From Lachnospiraceae bacterium (GTDB lineage: Bacteria > Bacillota > Clostridia > Lachnospirales > Lachnospiraceae): a stretch of DNA of 43,378 bases. Of this stretch, positions 7,930-16,930 are shown in pieces. The notes beneath the pieces were generated by a model. The model was not told the origin of the DNA. It searched no databases and worked only from the letters and a program-made list of their open reading frames with translations. Both the position numbers and the translations under genes were made by a program. The stretch covers positions 1 to 43,378 of the forward strand of contig QXXL01000017.1 in assembly GCA_009911505.1 (NCBI GenBank), written 5' to 3'. The first letter of the stretch is position 1, and each line of letters opens with the position of its first letter.

Positions 7930-8415
7930 ATGCAAGAAGGATCAAAGAAAACATCCGGACAAGCAGAGAAGGGCAAAGAAACGACGACAGTAAAGGCAGA
8001 CAAGACAGCAAAGGTATCTGTTTCAGCAGCAGTAAAAGCAGAGCCGGTAAAGAAAGCGGCAGAGCAGAAGAAGGAAGAACCGGTTAAAAAAGCAGAAGTA
8101 AAGAAAGAAGAACCGAAAAAAGAAGCAGCTAAGAAGGAACCTGCTGCAGTAAAGGCACAGGCCGAGAAGGCAGCCAAGAAAGAGAAAAAAGCAGCGAAAG
8201 AGCCGGTCGTTCCGGAATTTGTGCTCCAGTTTGATGATAATGGCACACAGCAGGCTGATTTAGCAAATGTCGTAGCAAAGATTAAAGCTGCCTATGTTGC
8301 AGAAGGCCATCGTGAATCCTCCATCAAAGCCCTGCGCGTATATTTAAAGCCGCAGGATTGGAAAGCATATTATGTCATTAACAATAAAATCGAAGGGCAG
8401 ATTGATTTGTTTTAA
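7930..8415 (+). CDS. DUF6465 family protein with Lys/Ala-rich N-terminal half
   Basis: A 161-residue protein in two parts. Residues 1 to about 95 are low-complexity, built of Lys, Glu, Ala, Val and Pro (runs such as KKEEPVKKAEVKKEEPKKEA), probably disordered and strongly basic. The last 65 residues, 'VPEFVLQFDDNGTQQADL' to 'WKAYYVINNKIEGQIDLF', match the DUF6465 family, whose function is unknown. The start at 7930 gives a 9-base gap to GGGAGG (7915-7920); an ATG at 7924 in the same frame is possible but only 3 bases away. It is probably co-transcribed with the HPr-like gene. The basic tail could bind nucleic acid, which is only a guess. Confidence 0.75.
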   Translation: MQEGSKKTSGQAEKGKETTTVKADKTAKVSVSAAVKAEPVKKAAEQKKEEPVKKAEVKKEEPKKEAAKKEPAAVKAQAEKAAKKEKKAAKEPVVPEFVLQFDDNGTQQADLANVVAKIKAAYVAEGHRESSIKALRVYLKPQDWKAYYVINNKIEGQIDLF

Positions 8416-8448
8416 GGCTAATGATCTGTCACAGAATGAACATAAAAG

Positions 8449-8480
8449 GTTACGGCCAGGCTTAAAAGCCTGGCCGTAAC
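8449..8480 (+). terminator. Terminator after the DUF6465 gene
   Basis: A perfect 14-bp stem (GTTACGGCCAGGCT with AGCCTGGCCGTAAC) around the loop TAAA, followed by an AT-rich tract TATAAATAAAA rather than a pure T run. Confidence 0.7.
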
Positions 8481-8487
8481 TATAAAT

Positions 8488-8536
8488 AAAAAGCTGCCGC
8501 GGGCAAGGGGCGTATCCCTCCCTGAGACAGCTTTTT
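8488..8536 (-). terminator. Terminator of prs (probably bidirectional)
   Basis: AAAAAGCTG (8488-8496) pairs with CAGCTTTTT (8528-8536) around a GC-rich interior. The A/T ends let it work in both directions, directly downstream of the minus-strand prs gene. Confidence 0.65.
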
Positions 8537-8552
8537 ATATTGTGGTAAGGGT

Positions 8553-9731
8553 TTAGGGGCGTGCTTTTTTGTATTTCTCAAGCACTCGCTGAATGCGCTC
8601 GTACGGATCCAATAAATCGCTAATAGAAACGTCGTGATTTAATGTGTCGATGATATACGCAATATATTTGCTCATATCACAGTTAATATAATAGGGTTTT
8701 GCCAAAAGGGCTTCATCCTGATAGGTCAGGTTTGTTGTAAGGACACGGTAGATGATTCCGTCTTCATATGCTTTGTCAAATTTGTCCAGGCCATTTGTAA
8801 ACAAACCGAAGGTGGAAATGGCAAAAATCCGCCCCGCTTTGCGTTTCTTTAATTCAGTAGCAACATCAATCATGCTGTCACCGGAAGAAATCATGTCGTC
8901 GATGATAAGTACATCCTTCCCTTCCACAGAAGAGCCTAAGAATTCATGCGCTACAATCGGGTTGCGGCCGTCTACCAGCTTGCTGTAATCACGGCGTTTA
9001 TAGAACATGCCCATATCAAGCCCCAGCACGTTAGCAAGGTAGATAGCACGGTTAGTGCCCCCTTCATCCGGGCTGATAACCATCATATGATCGCTGTCAA
9101 TGGTCAGATCTTTTACGTTGTTGAGCAGGCCCTTGATAAACTGGTAAGCAGGCTGTACAGTATCAAACCCCTTTAAGGGGATTGCGTTCTGCACTTTCGG
9201 GTCATGCGCATCGAAGGTAATGATATTGTCTACCCCCATATTGATTAGATCCTGAAGGGCTAAGGCGCAGTCTAAGGATTCTCTGGAAGTACGCTTGTGC
9301 TGCCGGCTTTCGTATAAAAATGGTATAATTACTGTGATACGCCGGGCTTTGCCGCCGACTGCGGCAATAATGCGCTTTAAGTCGGCAAAATGGTCGTCCG
9401 GGGACATGAGGTTTTCGTGTCCGCACAGCTTGTAGCGTAAATGATGGTTGGTCACGTCGACCATCAGGTAAAGGTCATATCCGCGCACCGAATCCCGGAT
9501 TACGCCTTTTGCTTCGCCGCTTCCAAAACGCGGGCAGTCGGCGTCCAAAATGTAGGTATCCCGTTTATAACGGTTAAACGTAATCGTATCGGCATGCCCG
9601 TGTTCACGCTTTGCCCGCCATTTGACCAAGTACTTGTCCACCCGTTCCCCCATATCTTTGATGCTTTCAAGCGGAATTAGCCCAAGGGTGCCGTTGGGGA
9701 TAGTCTGTAGTAGTTTTTCATCGTTTGCCAT
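8553..9731 (-). CDS. prs: Ribose-phosphate pyrophosphokinase (PRPP synthetase)
   Basis: A 392-residue PRPP synthetase that transfers pyrophosphate from ATP to ribose 5-phosphate, feeding purine, pyrimidine, His, Trp and NAD synthesis. The flexible loop 'YESRQHKRTSRESLDCA', the metal-binding 'TFDAHDP', and the PRPP loop 'VLIIDDMISSGDSM' are all present. It is longer than the usual 310-320 residue class I enzyme; a long form with an extended N-terminus and C-terminus is common in Clostridia. A GGGAGGATTTAT ribosome site precedes the ATG. It follows the loader ATPase gene by 70 bases on the same strand and ends at its own terminator. Confidence 0.95.
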   Translation of the reverse strand: MANDEKLLQTIPNGTLGLIPLESIKDMGERVDKYLVKWRAKREHGHADTITFNRYKRDTYILDADCPRFGSGEAKGVIRDSVRGYDLYLMVDVTNHHLRYKLCGHENLMSPDDHFADLKRIIAAVGGKARRITVIIPFLYESRQHKRTSRESLDCALALQDLINMGVDNIITFDAHDPKVQNAIPLKGFDTVQPAYQFIKGLLNNVKDLTIDSDHMMVISPDEGGTNRAIYLANVLGLDMGMFYKRRDYSKLVDGRNPIVAHEFLGSSVEGKDVLIIDDMISSGDSMIDVATELKKRKAGRIFAISTFGLFTNGLDKFDKAYEDGIIYRVLTTNLTYQDEALLAKPYYINCDMSKYIAYIIDTLNHDVSISDLLDPYERIQRVLEKYKKARP

Positions 9732-9800
9732 ATAAATCCTCCCTGAAAATATAACTTTGGTTTTTATTGATCAATAGATGATATCTAATGGATCCTGTTT

Positions 9801-10787
9801 TTAGTGGAGCTTTTTTTGGATGCGGATGTCATCGCCAAATAGCTTGAGTATGATGTAATGGCTGGAAATCCTGGAAAAAATACGTTCGGAATACGTTTCT
9901 GCGACTTGCCCTAGAGGCAGGTTAGTAGAAATAATCGTAGACTTCTTACGGAGTATCCGTTCGTTTAAACATAAAAACAACTGTGATGTAGTAAAAGAAT
10001 TGAGCATTTCCGTGCCCAGATCGTCAATAATCAGAAGGTCGCATTCAAAAATATTTTGATGGGCCGCAATAATATCTTCATCTGAAGTCTTGTGGAATGT
10101 GTTTTTCTCAAAGATCTCAAATAGCTGGAACGCCGTAAAGTAAATAACGGAATGCCCGGTATCTAACAGTTCCTTTGCAACGCAGTTGGAAAGGAATGTT
10201 TTGCCGACTCCCGTATCCCCATAAAAAAAGAGGTTGGAAAACGAAAGGTCGAACGAGTCGATAAAACGCCTGCATTCCTTTACGGCATTTTGCATGGTAT
10301 CAAAAGAAGACAGCCCGGTTGTGGGGTTGTGGTCAGTTTTCGAGTAGTAGTCATAAGAAAAATGTTCAAAATTCTCTTCCTGTAAAATCCCACGGATATT
10401 CGACTGGGTATAGACTAAGTCAATAGCGCGCTGCGTAAAGCAGTGGCAGCGTTCATTGCCAATATAACCGGTATCCTTGCAGTCCTTGCACTGGTAGGTA
10501 GGGTCTAAATATTTTTGTGAATAGCCCAGCTCCCGCAGGATATCGTTGTGCTGGCGTTTGTACTCGTCTAACATCTCACGCAGCTCTGCAAGTGCAGAAA
10601 CGTCGCCGTTTAGTAATTTCTTGGCTTGGAAAAGGGAGCAGGAAGCGATAGCATCGTCAATCGCCTTTAAACGGGTGTCCTTGCTGTATACCTCTTTGAT
10701 ACGGGCTTCCATTTCATGCTGGTTGCGGATTTGCGTGGCATGGTATTCACGTATGATTTCATCGTATTGCGTATTGCTTAATGGCAT
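9801..10787 (-). CDS. DnaI/DnaC-type helicase-loader ATPase
   Basis: A 328-residue AAA+ protein. An N-terminal region of about 95 residues leads to a cysteine/histidine zinc motif ('CKDCKDTGYIGNERCHC', about residues 100-116), then an AAA+ core with Walker A 'GDTGVGKTFLSN' near residue 190, Walker B 'DLLIIDDLGTE' near 255 and a sensor-1 'IISTNL'. This is the layout of Bacillus DnaI, which binds the N-terminal region to the replicative helicase and loads it at the origin. It sits 19 bases downstream of a DnaD-domain gene with GGGAGAAC as ribosome site, the same pairing as dnaB-dnaI in Bacillus. A phage-type DnaC is less likely given this chromosomal context. Confidence 0.88.
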   Translation of the reverse strand: MPLSNTQYDEIIREYHATQIRNQHEMEARIKEVYSKDTRLKAIDDAIASCSLFQAKKLLNGDVSALAELREMLDEYKRQHNDILRELGYSQKYLDPTYQCKDCKDTGYIGNERCHCFTQRAIDLVYTQSNIRGILQEENFEHFSYDYYSKTDHNPTTGLSSFDTMQNAVKECRRFIDSFDLSFSNLFFYGDTGVGKTFLSNCVAKELLDTGHSVIYFTAFQLFEIFEKNTFHKTSDEDIIAAHQNIFECDLLIIDDLGTEMLNSFTTSQLFLCLNERILRKKSTIISTNLPLGQVAETYSERIFSRISSHYIILKLFGDDIRIQKKLH

Positions 10788-10806
10788 AGCGGTTCTCCCT
10801 GTATGT

Positions 10807-11850
10807 TTAGTGCGTTGTGTTTAAAAGCTGCTTTTCTAACTGATCGTAATTGTAGGTCCGTTGCGGGAAATTGTTAAAACGGTTGGAGGCAGGGCGTCCT
10901 GTACTTTCTCTGGATTTGGAGGCAGAACGTGATTTTTGGTGCGCTGCGTCTAACCTGGCAATGTCGTTTACGGTGTGTACTCCATTTTTGTACCAGTTGG
11001 TCAGTATGGTGTCAGCATATTCAAAGCTGGGTTTGCCCGTGGCTGAAATGGTGCGCCGGCAGGCTTCTTTGATTAGATCTATAGACAGGGCATAGGAGCC
11101 TGTCCATTTGCGGATAACTGACAGCTCGGAAGCAATCAGGTTGCGCCCGCTAATGCCAAATGCCTTCATGACGGCATAGGTGTCCTTATGGTGTAAGCTG
11201 TGCTCCTTCTTGGCTTCCGCGACGGAATGGATGCCTAAGTCGGCCCAGGAGAATGCGATTTTCTCCATATACCTAAGGCTTTTGTGGCCGTTGCTGATAC
11301 ACGTTTCAATCAGGTATTCAATCAAATCCGTAGAAAAACAAAGCCCGTCATACCAGTACAGGATTGTCTGGATGTCAGTTGCGTTTAGGGTCCTGCCCAG
11401 GTAGTTTTCCGTAATAAACAATACTTCCTGTACAGCCTCTTCTTTTCGGAACGCATCCAGCTGTTCTCTGGTATATTCTATCGCCTTTTTATCTTGTGTA
11501 TGGGAAGAGGGGGCATAAGGCTCCGTACCGGAAGCCTCCTTTGCAGGGGCATCGGCCGGGATCGTAAGCGATATGCTGGAAACCTCATGGCTTTCGTTGT
11601 AATGGAGGTTTAAAAGCTGCATTTTCTCCCAGTAAGCCAATGCACGCATAATGTCTTTTTCTGTATGCTCAAAAATATCTGCAAGCTCAGAAATGGTACA
11701 GCCTTGCCGGTTTAAGTTCATACAGCGTAAAAGATAAAGGTAAATCTTTACGAATTCCCCGTTGGCATTTGTCATATACTTGTCTATGAAGATATTCGGG
11801 ATGCTGGTAGAAGTAAGTAAACCGTTTCCGGTTAAGGTAATATTAGCCAT
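10807..11850 (-). CDS. DnaD-domain replication initiation protein (two DnaD domains)
   Basis: A 347-residue protein. An N-terminal winged-helix-like region (about residues 15-90) is followed by a variable linker and two DnaD/DnaB2 modules, the first centred on 'YMEKIAFSWADLGIHSV' (about residue 215) and the second on 'YADTILTNWYKNGVHTV' (about residue 300); both keep the family's Y-x3-I-x3-W motif. Such proteins remodel origin DNA and recruit the helicase loader. The start at 11850 is chosen because AGAGGA precedes it and because the promoter at 11893-11921 would start RNA inside the longer reading frame that begins at 11892. It heads an operon with the loader ATPase and possibly prs. A cluster of DnaA boxes lies upstream. 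Confidence 0.88.
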   Translation of the reverse strand: MANITLTGNGLLTSTSIPNIFIDKYMTNANGEFVKIYLYLLRCMNLNRQGCTISELADIFEHTEKDIMRALAYWEKMQLLNLHYNESHEVSSISLTIPADAPAKEASGTEPYAPSSHTQDKKAIEYTREQLDAFRKEEAVQEVLFITENYLGRTLNATDIQTILYWYDGLCFSTDLIEYLIETCISNGHKSLRYMEKIAFSWADLGIHSVAEAKKEHSLHHKDTYAVMKAFGISGRNLIASELSVIRKWTGSYALSIDLIKEACRRTISATGKPSFEYADTILTNWYKNGVHTVNDIARLDAAHQKSRSASKSRESTGRPASNRFNNFPQRTYNYDQLEKQLLNTTH

Positions 11851-11892
11851 TGCTTTGTCCTCTTTCCGTATTTGTACTGATTCTGTCCCCAA

Positions 11893-11921
11893 ATTATAGC
11901 ATGGCTTTTCGGGTTTGAAAA
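11893..11921 (-). promoter_or_regulatory. Promoter of the DnaD-loader operon
   Basis: On the minus strand an extended -10, TGC-TATAAT (TATAAT at 11893-11898), lies 17 bases from TTTTCA (11916-11921). The nearest DnaA box is about 47 bases further upstream. Confidence 0.6.
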
Positions 11922-11962
11922 GGGTTAATTTTGCCTAAAGTCCAGTAAAATCAATGCTTCCG

Positions 11963-12105
11963 TGGAATGTGGATAATGTGGATAAAAAGGGTGGGAAACC
12001 AAAATGCTGCGTAAATCCGGTCAATAGGCGTCTGCGGGCGGAAAGAAAAAATCCACATTGTAAATGTGTATAAAATACCATTTGGAATGTGGATAATGTG
12101 GATAA
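11963..12105. promoter_or_regulatory. DnaA-box cluster (four perfect boxes plus one variant)
   Basis: The perfect DnaA box TTATCCACA occurs four times on the minus strand: as TGTGGATAA at 11968-11976, 11977-11985, 12088-12096 and 12097-12105. The boxes are two head-to-tail pairs with no gap, each inside an identical 23-bp direct repeat (11963-11985 and 12083-12105). A fifth box, TTATACACA, fits the relaxed consensus TTATNCACA at 12065-12073. The cluster fills the 214-bp gap between the murC stop and the dnaD-domain gene's promoter. It could be a DnaA-controlled promoter region, a DnaA-titrating site, or a secondary initiation element; it lacks dnaA/dnaN neighbours, so it is not the usual oriC. 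Confidence 0.85.
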
Positions 12106-12106
12106 C

Positions 12107-13489
12107 TTAGTGCATAAGTAGTTCCTCACCGATTTTCACAACGTCTCCGGCCCCCATAGTTATCAACAGGTCACCGTGTATACATTTTTTTTTCAAAAAA
12201 GCCTCAATTTCGGAAAAAGATGGGAAATAATAGGACTCTCTGCCAAGATCTTCCAAGCCTTTTTGCAGTGCCAGGGAGCTCATGCCAAGCGTATCCGTTT
12301 CCCGCGCGGGATAAATATCGGCGAATACAATTATGTCTGCGGCGGCAAGCGCTTTAATAAATTCCTGGAAAAAAGCTTTTGTCCGCGAATATGTGTGCGG
12401 CTGGAAGACACAGATTAGCCGCTTGTGCGGAAGTTTTCTGGCGGCGTTTAACGTAGCGGTAATCTCGGTCGGGTGGTGGGCGTAATCGTCAATGACCATG
12501 ACGCCGTCTGCAAAAGCGCCCTTAAGCTCAAACCTCCGCCCTGTCCCCTCAAATGCCAAAAGCCCTTTACGGATGGCATCTGCCGGGACGCCAAGGGACG
12601 CGGCTGCGGCAATAGCGGCTAAGGCGTTTGATACATTGTGCATACCGGGTACCATTAAAGTGACATCCGTTAAAGGCCTTCCCAGGCACATTGCAGTAAA
12701 CGACGCGCAGCCTTTTCTGTCAAATGTAAGCTGTGCCGGGTAGCAGCCGAATCTATCGGATGGGCCGAACGTGATGGTGGAAACCGGAAGCCCTTTGATA
12801 AGTAGTTCATATTCCGGAATTTCACCGTTTACGATCAGGGTGCCGCCAGGGAGCGTGTTTTCGGCAAACAGCCGGAACGAATGGCGGATATCTTCAAGAT
12901 CCTTAAAAAAGTCCATATGGTCTTCTTCTATATTGAGGAGAATGCTATATTTGGGATGGAATTGTAAAAAGCTGTTGGTGTATTCGCAGGCTTCTGTTAA
13001 GAACACGCCGGAATGGCCTACACGGATGTTGCCGTTAATGGCTTTTAACATCCCGCCGACGGAAACTGTAGGGTCGGCCTTTGCTGCCAACAGGATGTGG
13101 GCGAGCATGGAAGTGGTAGTCGTCTTGCCGTGCGTCCCGGCAACGGCAATGGAATCCGGGTAATTGTCCATCATCTGCCCTAACAGCCCGGCACGTGAGA
13201 GCAGGGGGATGCCGGCAGCTTTGGCGGCGGCATATTCCGGGTTGTCTTTTTGGATTGCGGCAGTATATACTACTGCGTCTATGTCCGGAGTAATGTTGCC
13301 GGCGGACTGCGGGCAGGAAATGACAGCTCCGCCTGCCATAAGGCGGTCTGTAAGCATGGTCATTTCCCGGTCGGAGCCTGATACGGTAAAGCCTTCTTCT
13401 AAAAGGATTTCGGCAAGCCCGCTCATACTGATGCCCCCGATCCCGATAAAGTGGATGTGGATTGGTTTTTTGAAATCAATTTGATACAT
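12107..13489 (-). CDS. murC: UDP-N-acetylmuramate--L-alanine ligase
   Basis: A 460-residue cytoplasmic ligase that adds L-alanine to UDP-N-acetylmuramic acid in peptidoglycan precursor synthesis. The N-terminal Rossmann region 'HFIGIGGISMSGLA', the ATP loop G118-T-H-G-K-T123, the central 'EDHMDFF' and the C-terminal 'DDYAHHPTEI' with 'FQPHTYSRT' are all intact, and length is normal. It has its own promoter (13537-13564). The stop codon lies only one base before the DnaA-box cluster. Confidence 0.97.
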   Translation of the reverse strand: MYQIDFKKPIHIHFIGIGGISMSGLAEILLEEGFTVSGSDREMTMLTDRLMAGGAVISCPQSAGNITPDIDAVVYTAAIQKDNPEYAAAKAAGIPLLSRAGLLGQMMDNYPDSIAVAGTHGKTTTTSMLAHILLAAKADPTVSVGGMLKAINGNIRVGHSGVFLTEACEYTNSFLQFHPKYSILLNIEEDHMDFFKDLEDIRHSFRLFAENTLPGGTLIVNGEIPEYELLIKGLPVSTITFGPSDRFGCYPAQLTFDRKGCASFTAMCLGRPLTDVTLMVPGMHNVSNALAAIAAAASLGVPADAIRKGLLAFEGTGRRFELKGAFADGVMVIDDYAHHPTEITATLNAARKLPHKRLICVFQPHTYSRTKAFFQEFIKALAAADIIVFADIYPARETDTLGMSSLALQKGLEDLGRESYYFPSFSEIEAFLKKKCIHGDLLITMGAGDVVKIGEELLMH

Positions 13490-13536
13490 AATAGTTACCT
13501 GCCCATTCTTGTTTTTTTTGAAAAATATCTGGTAAT

Positions 13537-13564
13537 ATTATAACAGGCAATTGCTGTTTTGCAA
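13537..13564 (-). promoter_or_regulatory. Promoter of murC
   Basis: On the minus strand TTGCAA (13559-13564) and TATAAT (13537-13542) are separated by 16 bases. The 311-bp gap between murC and glgC (13490-13800) holds this promoter, the opposing glgC promoter, and otherwise only AT-rich sequence in which I see no further gene. Confidence 0.55.
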
Positions 13565-13730
13565 ATTAGAAGCAGTATATTTTTACTTAGATCACTAAAA
13601 AAATAAAAAATAGGGTTCCTGTTTTACGTTTTTACCATAATAGTGACTGAATAATAGCAGTAATTAGAGGTTTTTTTTCGTGAAAAACTACAAAAAATTA
13701 CAAATACTGCCGATCTTCTTGTGAAAACTG

Positions 13731-13760
13731 TTGTACAATAATTTATAAGTATGGTATAAT
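13731..13760 (+). promoter_or_regulatory. Promoter of glgCD
   Basis: TTGTAC (13731-13736) and a perfect TATAAT (13755-13760) with an upstream TG (extended -10) are separated by 18 bases. The transcript would start about 35 bases before the glgC ATG. Confidence 0.6.
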
Positions 13761-13800
13761 TTTTCTATCACATATACAAATTTGACGAGAGGTGAGTGAT

Positions 13801-15075
13801 ATGATTCGTAAAGAGATGATAGCAATGCTATTAGCAGGAGGACAGGGAAGCAGGCTTGGGGTATTGACAGCTAATGTAGCAAAGCCCGCAGTGGCTTTTG
13901 GCGGCAAGTACCGCATCATTGATTTCCCGCTGAGCAACTGTATTAATTCAGGTGTTGATACGGTTGGCGTTTTGACACAGTATCAGCCGTTGAGGTTAAA
14001 TTCCCATATTGGGATTGGTATCCCGTGGGATTTAGACCGCAACCACGGTGGTGTAACCGTTTTATCACCATATGAAAAGAGCGCCGGCAGTGAATGGTAC
14101 AGTGGCACGGCAAATGCCATTTACCAGAACTTAAGCTATATTGACAGCTACAATCCGGAATATGTACTGATCCTGTCTGGGGATCACATCTATAAAATGG
14201 ACTATGAAGTGATGCTGGATTTCCATAAGGAGAACAATGCGGACGTTACGATTGCGGCAATGCCCGTACCAATAGAAGAAGCCAGCCGTTTTGGTATCGT
14301 AATTACAGACGAGAATAAAAAGATTTTAGAGTTTGAGGAGAAGCCGGAGCATCCGAGGAGCAATTTAGCTTCCATGGGTATTTATATATTTACCTGGAAG
14401 GTGCTAAGGGAAGCGCTTATCGCTATGAAAGATCAGAGCAACTGCGACTTTGGCAAGCATATCATTCCATACTGCCACAAGGGGGGCAGGCCGTTGTACG
14501 CATATGAGTACAACGGATATTGGAAAGATGTCGGCACCTTAGGTTCATACTGGGAAGCCAATATGGAATTGGTTGACCTGATTCCGGAATTTAATTTATA
14601 CGAAGAATACTGGAAGATATATACCAGGACAGACAATGTTGAGCCGCAGTATGTATCCGCGGATTCAGTGATCGAAAAGAGCATCATTGGGGAAGGCACG
14701 GAGATCTATGGCGAGGTGCACAATTCTGTCATCGGTGCAGGTGTCGTTATCGGTGCAGGCACGGTAGTAAAAGACTCCATCATTATGCGGGACACACATA
14801 TTGGGAAGGGCTGTACCATTGACAAGGCAATCATTGCTGAAGAGTGCGAAATTGGCGACGAGGTGGAAATGGGCATCGGGGATGAAGCGCCAAGCAAATT
14901 AAATGAATCGGTATATGCATTTGGCCTTGTCACTATCGGGGAAAATTCCTATATACCGTCCAAAGTTAAAATTGGAAAAAACACGGCAATTGCCGGCACG
15001 ACGGCAAATGAAGATTATCCGGACGGCATGCTTGCCGGAGGAGAATATATTATTAAGGCAGGTGAAAGCAAATGA
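13801..15075 (+). CDS. glgC: Glucose-1-phosphate adenylyltransferase, catalytic subunit
   Basis: A 424-residue enzyme that makes ADP-glucose from glucose 1-phosphate and ATP, the first committed step of glycogen synthesis. The N-terminal nucleotide-binding signature '[11 protein letters not shown]', '[15 protein letters not shown]', the catalytic '[10 protein letters not shown]' and the sugar-phosphate site 'EFEEKPEHP' are intact, followed by a left-handed beta-helix of hexapeptide repeats from about residue 285. The start at 13801 is preferred over an in-frame GTG at 13792 because AGAGG ends 8 bases before it. Its stop overlaps the glgD start (ATGA), as expected for two subunits of one heteromeric enzyme. 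Confidence 0.96.
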   Translation: MIRKEMIAMLLAGGQGSRLGVLTANVAKPAVAFGGKYRIIDFPLSNCINSGVDTVGVLTQYQPLRLNSHIGIGIPWDLDRNHGGVTVLSPYEKSAGSEWYSGTANAIYQNLSYIDSYNPEYVLILSGDHIYKMDYEVMLDFHKENNADVTIAAMPVPIEEASRFGIVITDENKKILEFEEKPEHPRSNLASMGIYIFTWKVLREALIAMKDQSNCDFGKHIIPYCHKGGRPLYAYEYNGYWKDVGTLGSYWEANMELVDLIPEFNLYEEYWKIYTRTDNVEPQYVSADSVIEKSIIGEGTEIYGEVHNSVIGAGVVIGAGTVVKDSIIMRDTHIGKGCTIDKAIIAEECEIGDEVEMGIGDEAPSKLNESVYAFGLVTIGENSYIPSKVKIGKNTAIAGTTANEDYPDGMLAGGEYIIKAGESK

Positions 15076-16190
15076 AGGCATTAGGGATTATTCTGGCAGG
15101 TGGTAACAGTAACCGTATGCAGGAGCTGACAAACCGCAGGGCCGTTTCGGCTATGCCGGTCGGGGGCAGCTACCGCTGTATCGATTTTGCATTGAGCAAT
15201 ATGAGCAATTCCCGCATCCATACGGTTGCGGTTTTAACCCAATATAACGCAAGATCCTTAAATGAGCATTTAAGCTCATCTAAATGGTGGGATTTTGGCA
15301 GGAAGCAGGGCGGGCTTTATACATTTACCCCAACAGTAACCGCATCCAACAACTGGTGGTACCGCGGGACGGCAGACGCAATGTACCAGAACATTGACTT
15401 TTTAAAACGCCGCCACGAGCCGTATGTCATCATTTCAAGCGGGGACTGCGTATACAAAGTAGATTTTAATGAATTATTGGATTACCATATTGAGAAAAAG
15501 GCAGATATTACTATTGTGTGCAAGGATCTTCCGGCGGGCACAGATGTAAGCCGTTATGGCGTTGTGCGCATGAACGAAGAGGCCAGGATTGTAGAATTTG
15601 AAGAAAAGCCGATGATGGCAAGCTCCAATACGGTTTCTACCGGGATTTATATTATCAGGAGGCGCCAGTTAATTGAAATGCTAGAGCGCTGTGCTGAGGA
15701 AGAGCGTTATGATTTCGTATCAGATATTTTAATCCGCTACAAGAACTTAAAACGGATTTATGGCTATAAGCTCAAAACCTACTGGAATAATATTGCATCT
15801 ATTGATTCGTACTATGCAACCAACATGGATTTCTTAAAGCCGGAGGTGCGTAAATTCTTCTTCCGCGACGAACCAAAGATTGCTACGAAGGTAGACGACC
15901 TTCCGCCGGCCAAGTACAATACAGGCTCCGACGTGCGCAATAGTTTAGTGGCAAGCGGCTGTATCGTTAACAGCAAGGTGGAAAATTCCATTTTGTTTAA
16001 AAAAGCGTTTGTCGGCAAAAATTGTGTAATTAAAAATTCCATCATATTAAACGATGTCTATATCGGGGACAATACACATATTGAGAACTGCATTGTAGAA
16101 AGCCGCAATACACTGCGCGCGAATACCTATTATTGCGGGGACAATGGCATTAAAGTGGTTTGTGAAGAGAATGCCCGGTATGTGATGTAA
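15072..16190 (+). CDS. glgD: GlgD, glucose-1-phosphate adenylyltransferase partner subunit
   Basis: A 372-residue GlgC paralogue. It keeps the fold and the '[15 protein letters not shown]' loop but the G-rich signature is altered, and the catalytic Asp region reads '[11 protein letters not shown]'. In Firmicutes GlgD is poorly active alone and raises GlgC activity in a GlgC-GlgD complex. It overlaps glgC by four bases. The C-terminal hexapeptide repeats ('[19 protein letters not shown]') are present. Confidence 0.94.
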   Translation: MKALGIILAGGNSNRMQELTNRRAVSAMPVGGSYRCIDFALSNMSNSRIHTVAVLTQYNARSLNEHLSSSKWWDFGRKQGGLYTFTPTVTASNNWWYRGTADAMYQNIDFLKRRHEPYVIISSGDCVYKVDFNELLDYHIEKKADITIVCKDLPAGTDVSRYGVVRMNEEARIVEFEEKPMMASSNTVSTGIYIIRRRQLIEMLERCAEEERYDFVSDILIRYKNLKRIYGYKLKTYWNNIASIDSYYATNMDFLKPEVRKFFFRDEPKIATKVDDLPPAKYNTGSDVRNSLVASGCIVNSKVENSILFKKAFVGKNCVIKNSIILNDVYIGDNTHIENCIVESRNTLRANTYYCGDNGIKVVCEENARYVM

Positions 16191-16235
16191 AGGAGAAAGG
16201 CATAAGCTATCTTTTCAAGAAAGGGGGGAGAGATT

Positions 16236-16502
16236 ATGCAGATTACGGACATAAGAATCCGGAGGGTTGAAAAAGAGGGTAAGATGAAAGCTGTTGTGTC
16301 CATTACCATCGATGAGGAGTTTGTGGTGCATGATATTAAGGTGATAGAGGGTGAGAAGGGGTTGTTTATCGCAATGCCGAGCCGCCGAGCCGCAGACGGC
16401 GAGTACCGGGATATAGCGCATCCGATTAATTCAGGTACGAGGGACAGGATACAGAGTTTGATTATTGATAAGTATCGGGCGGATATATTGCCTGAGAGGT
16501 GA
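16236..16502 (+). CDS. spoVG: SpoVG regulator
   Basis: An 88-residue protein beginning [11 protein letters not shown] with the invariant '[23 protein letters not shown]' core of SpoVG. The family binds DNA or RNA and affects sporulation, septation and virulence genes in Firmicutes. A strong GGGGGGAGAG precedes the ATG. It stands between glgD and its own terminator. Presence does not prove the host sporulates, since non-sporulating relatives keep the gene. Confidence 0.96.
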   Translation: MQITDIRIRRVEKEGKMKAVVSITIDEEFVVHDIKVIEGEKGLFIAMPSRRAADGEYRDIAHPINSGTRDRIQSLIIDKYRADILPER

Positions 16503-16514
16503 TTTTTATAACTG

Positions 16515-16560
16515 AAATCCCTGCTTTGCCTGGTGGGAACCAGACAGGGCGGGGATTTTT
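16515..16560 (+). terminator. Terminator after spoVG
   Basis: AAATCCC (16515-16521) pairs with GGGATTT (16552-16558), enclosing an inner CTGG/CCAG hairpin, and ends in a T run. Confidence 0.7.
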
Positions 16561-16588
16561 GTGGTATGGAAAACACTCCAAAATCCAA

Positions 16589-16617
16589 TTGTATTTATCT
16601 TGATATGGTGATACAAT
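16589..16617 (+). promoter_or_regulatory. Promoter for the small gene-pth-mfd group
   Basis: TTGTAT (16589-16594) and TACAAT (16612-16617) are separated by exactly 17 bases, about 50 bases ahead of the next start codon. Confidence 0.55.
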
Positions 16618-16663
16618 AAAAAAGATTATGTGAGGTTGCCATAGAAAGGACGGTAATGGAAAT

Positions 16664-16846
16664 ATGTGTATGGCGGTGGGAGATTTGGCTGCAGATGGAC
16701 AGTACGGAGGGGCTGCAAAGAGGTTAGATGAACGGACAAGGCGTATTGTGGTGAATATGGTCAAGCAGGGGATATCAGACGAAGATATCTGTATGATGGC
16801 GGAATGCAGCCAGGAAGTTATTGATGCTGTACGGAATATGCAATAA
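16664..16846 (+). CDS. Small protein of unknown function
   Basis: A 60-residue protein that I do not recognise. Residues 20-60, 'RLDERTRRIVVNMVKQGISDEDICMMAECSQEVIDAVRNMQ', look like a helix-turn-helix of the type seen in transposase or Rpn-type C-terminal tails (an 'I-x-D-E-x-I/L' followed by a second helix). It has an AAAGGA site about 14 bases upstream and lies between spoVG and pth behind a good promoter, so it may be the first gene of the pth-mfd group. Confidence 0.55.
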   Translation: MCMAVGDLAADGQYGGAAKRLDERTRRIVVNMVKQGISDEDICMMAECSQEVIDAVRNMQ

Positions 16847-16930
16847 CTGCAAACGTCGGGAGGTGTTGCCATGGGGTTTTTGCAGGTAATGTGGAAAAAG
16901 AAGGATATGGAAGCGTTAGGGGGAGGGATT

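Noticed and set aside
11963..12105. Calling the DnaA-box cluster the chromosomal origin
   Set aside because: No dnaA, dnaN, rpmH or other origin neighbours are present, and no clear AT-rich unwinding tract adjoins the boxes.
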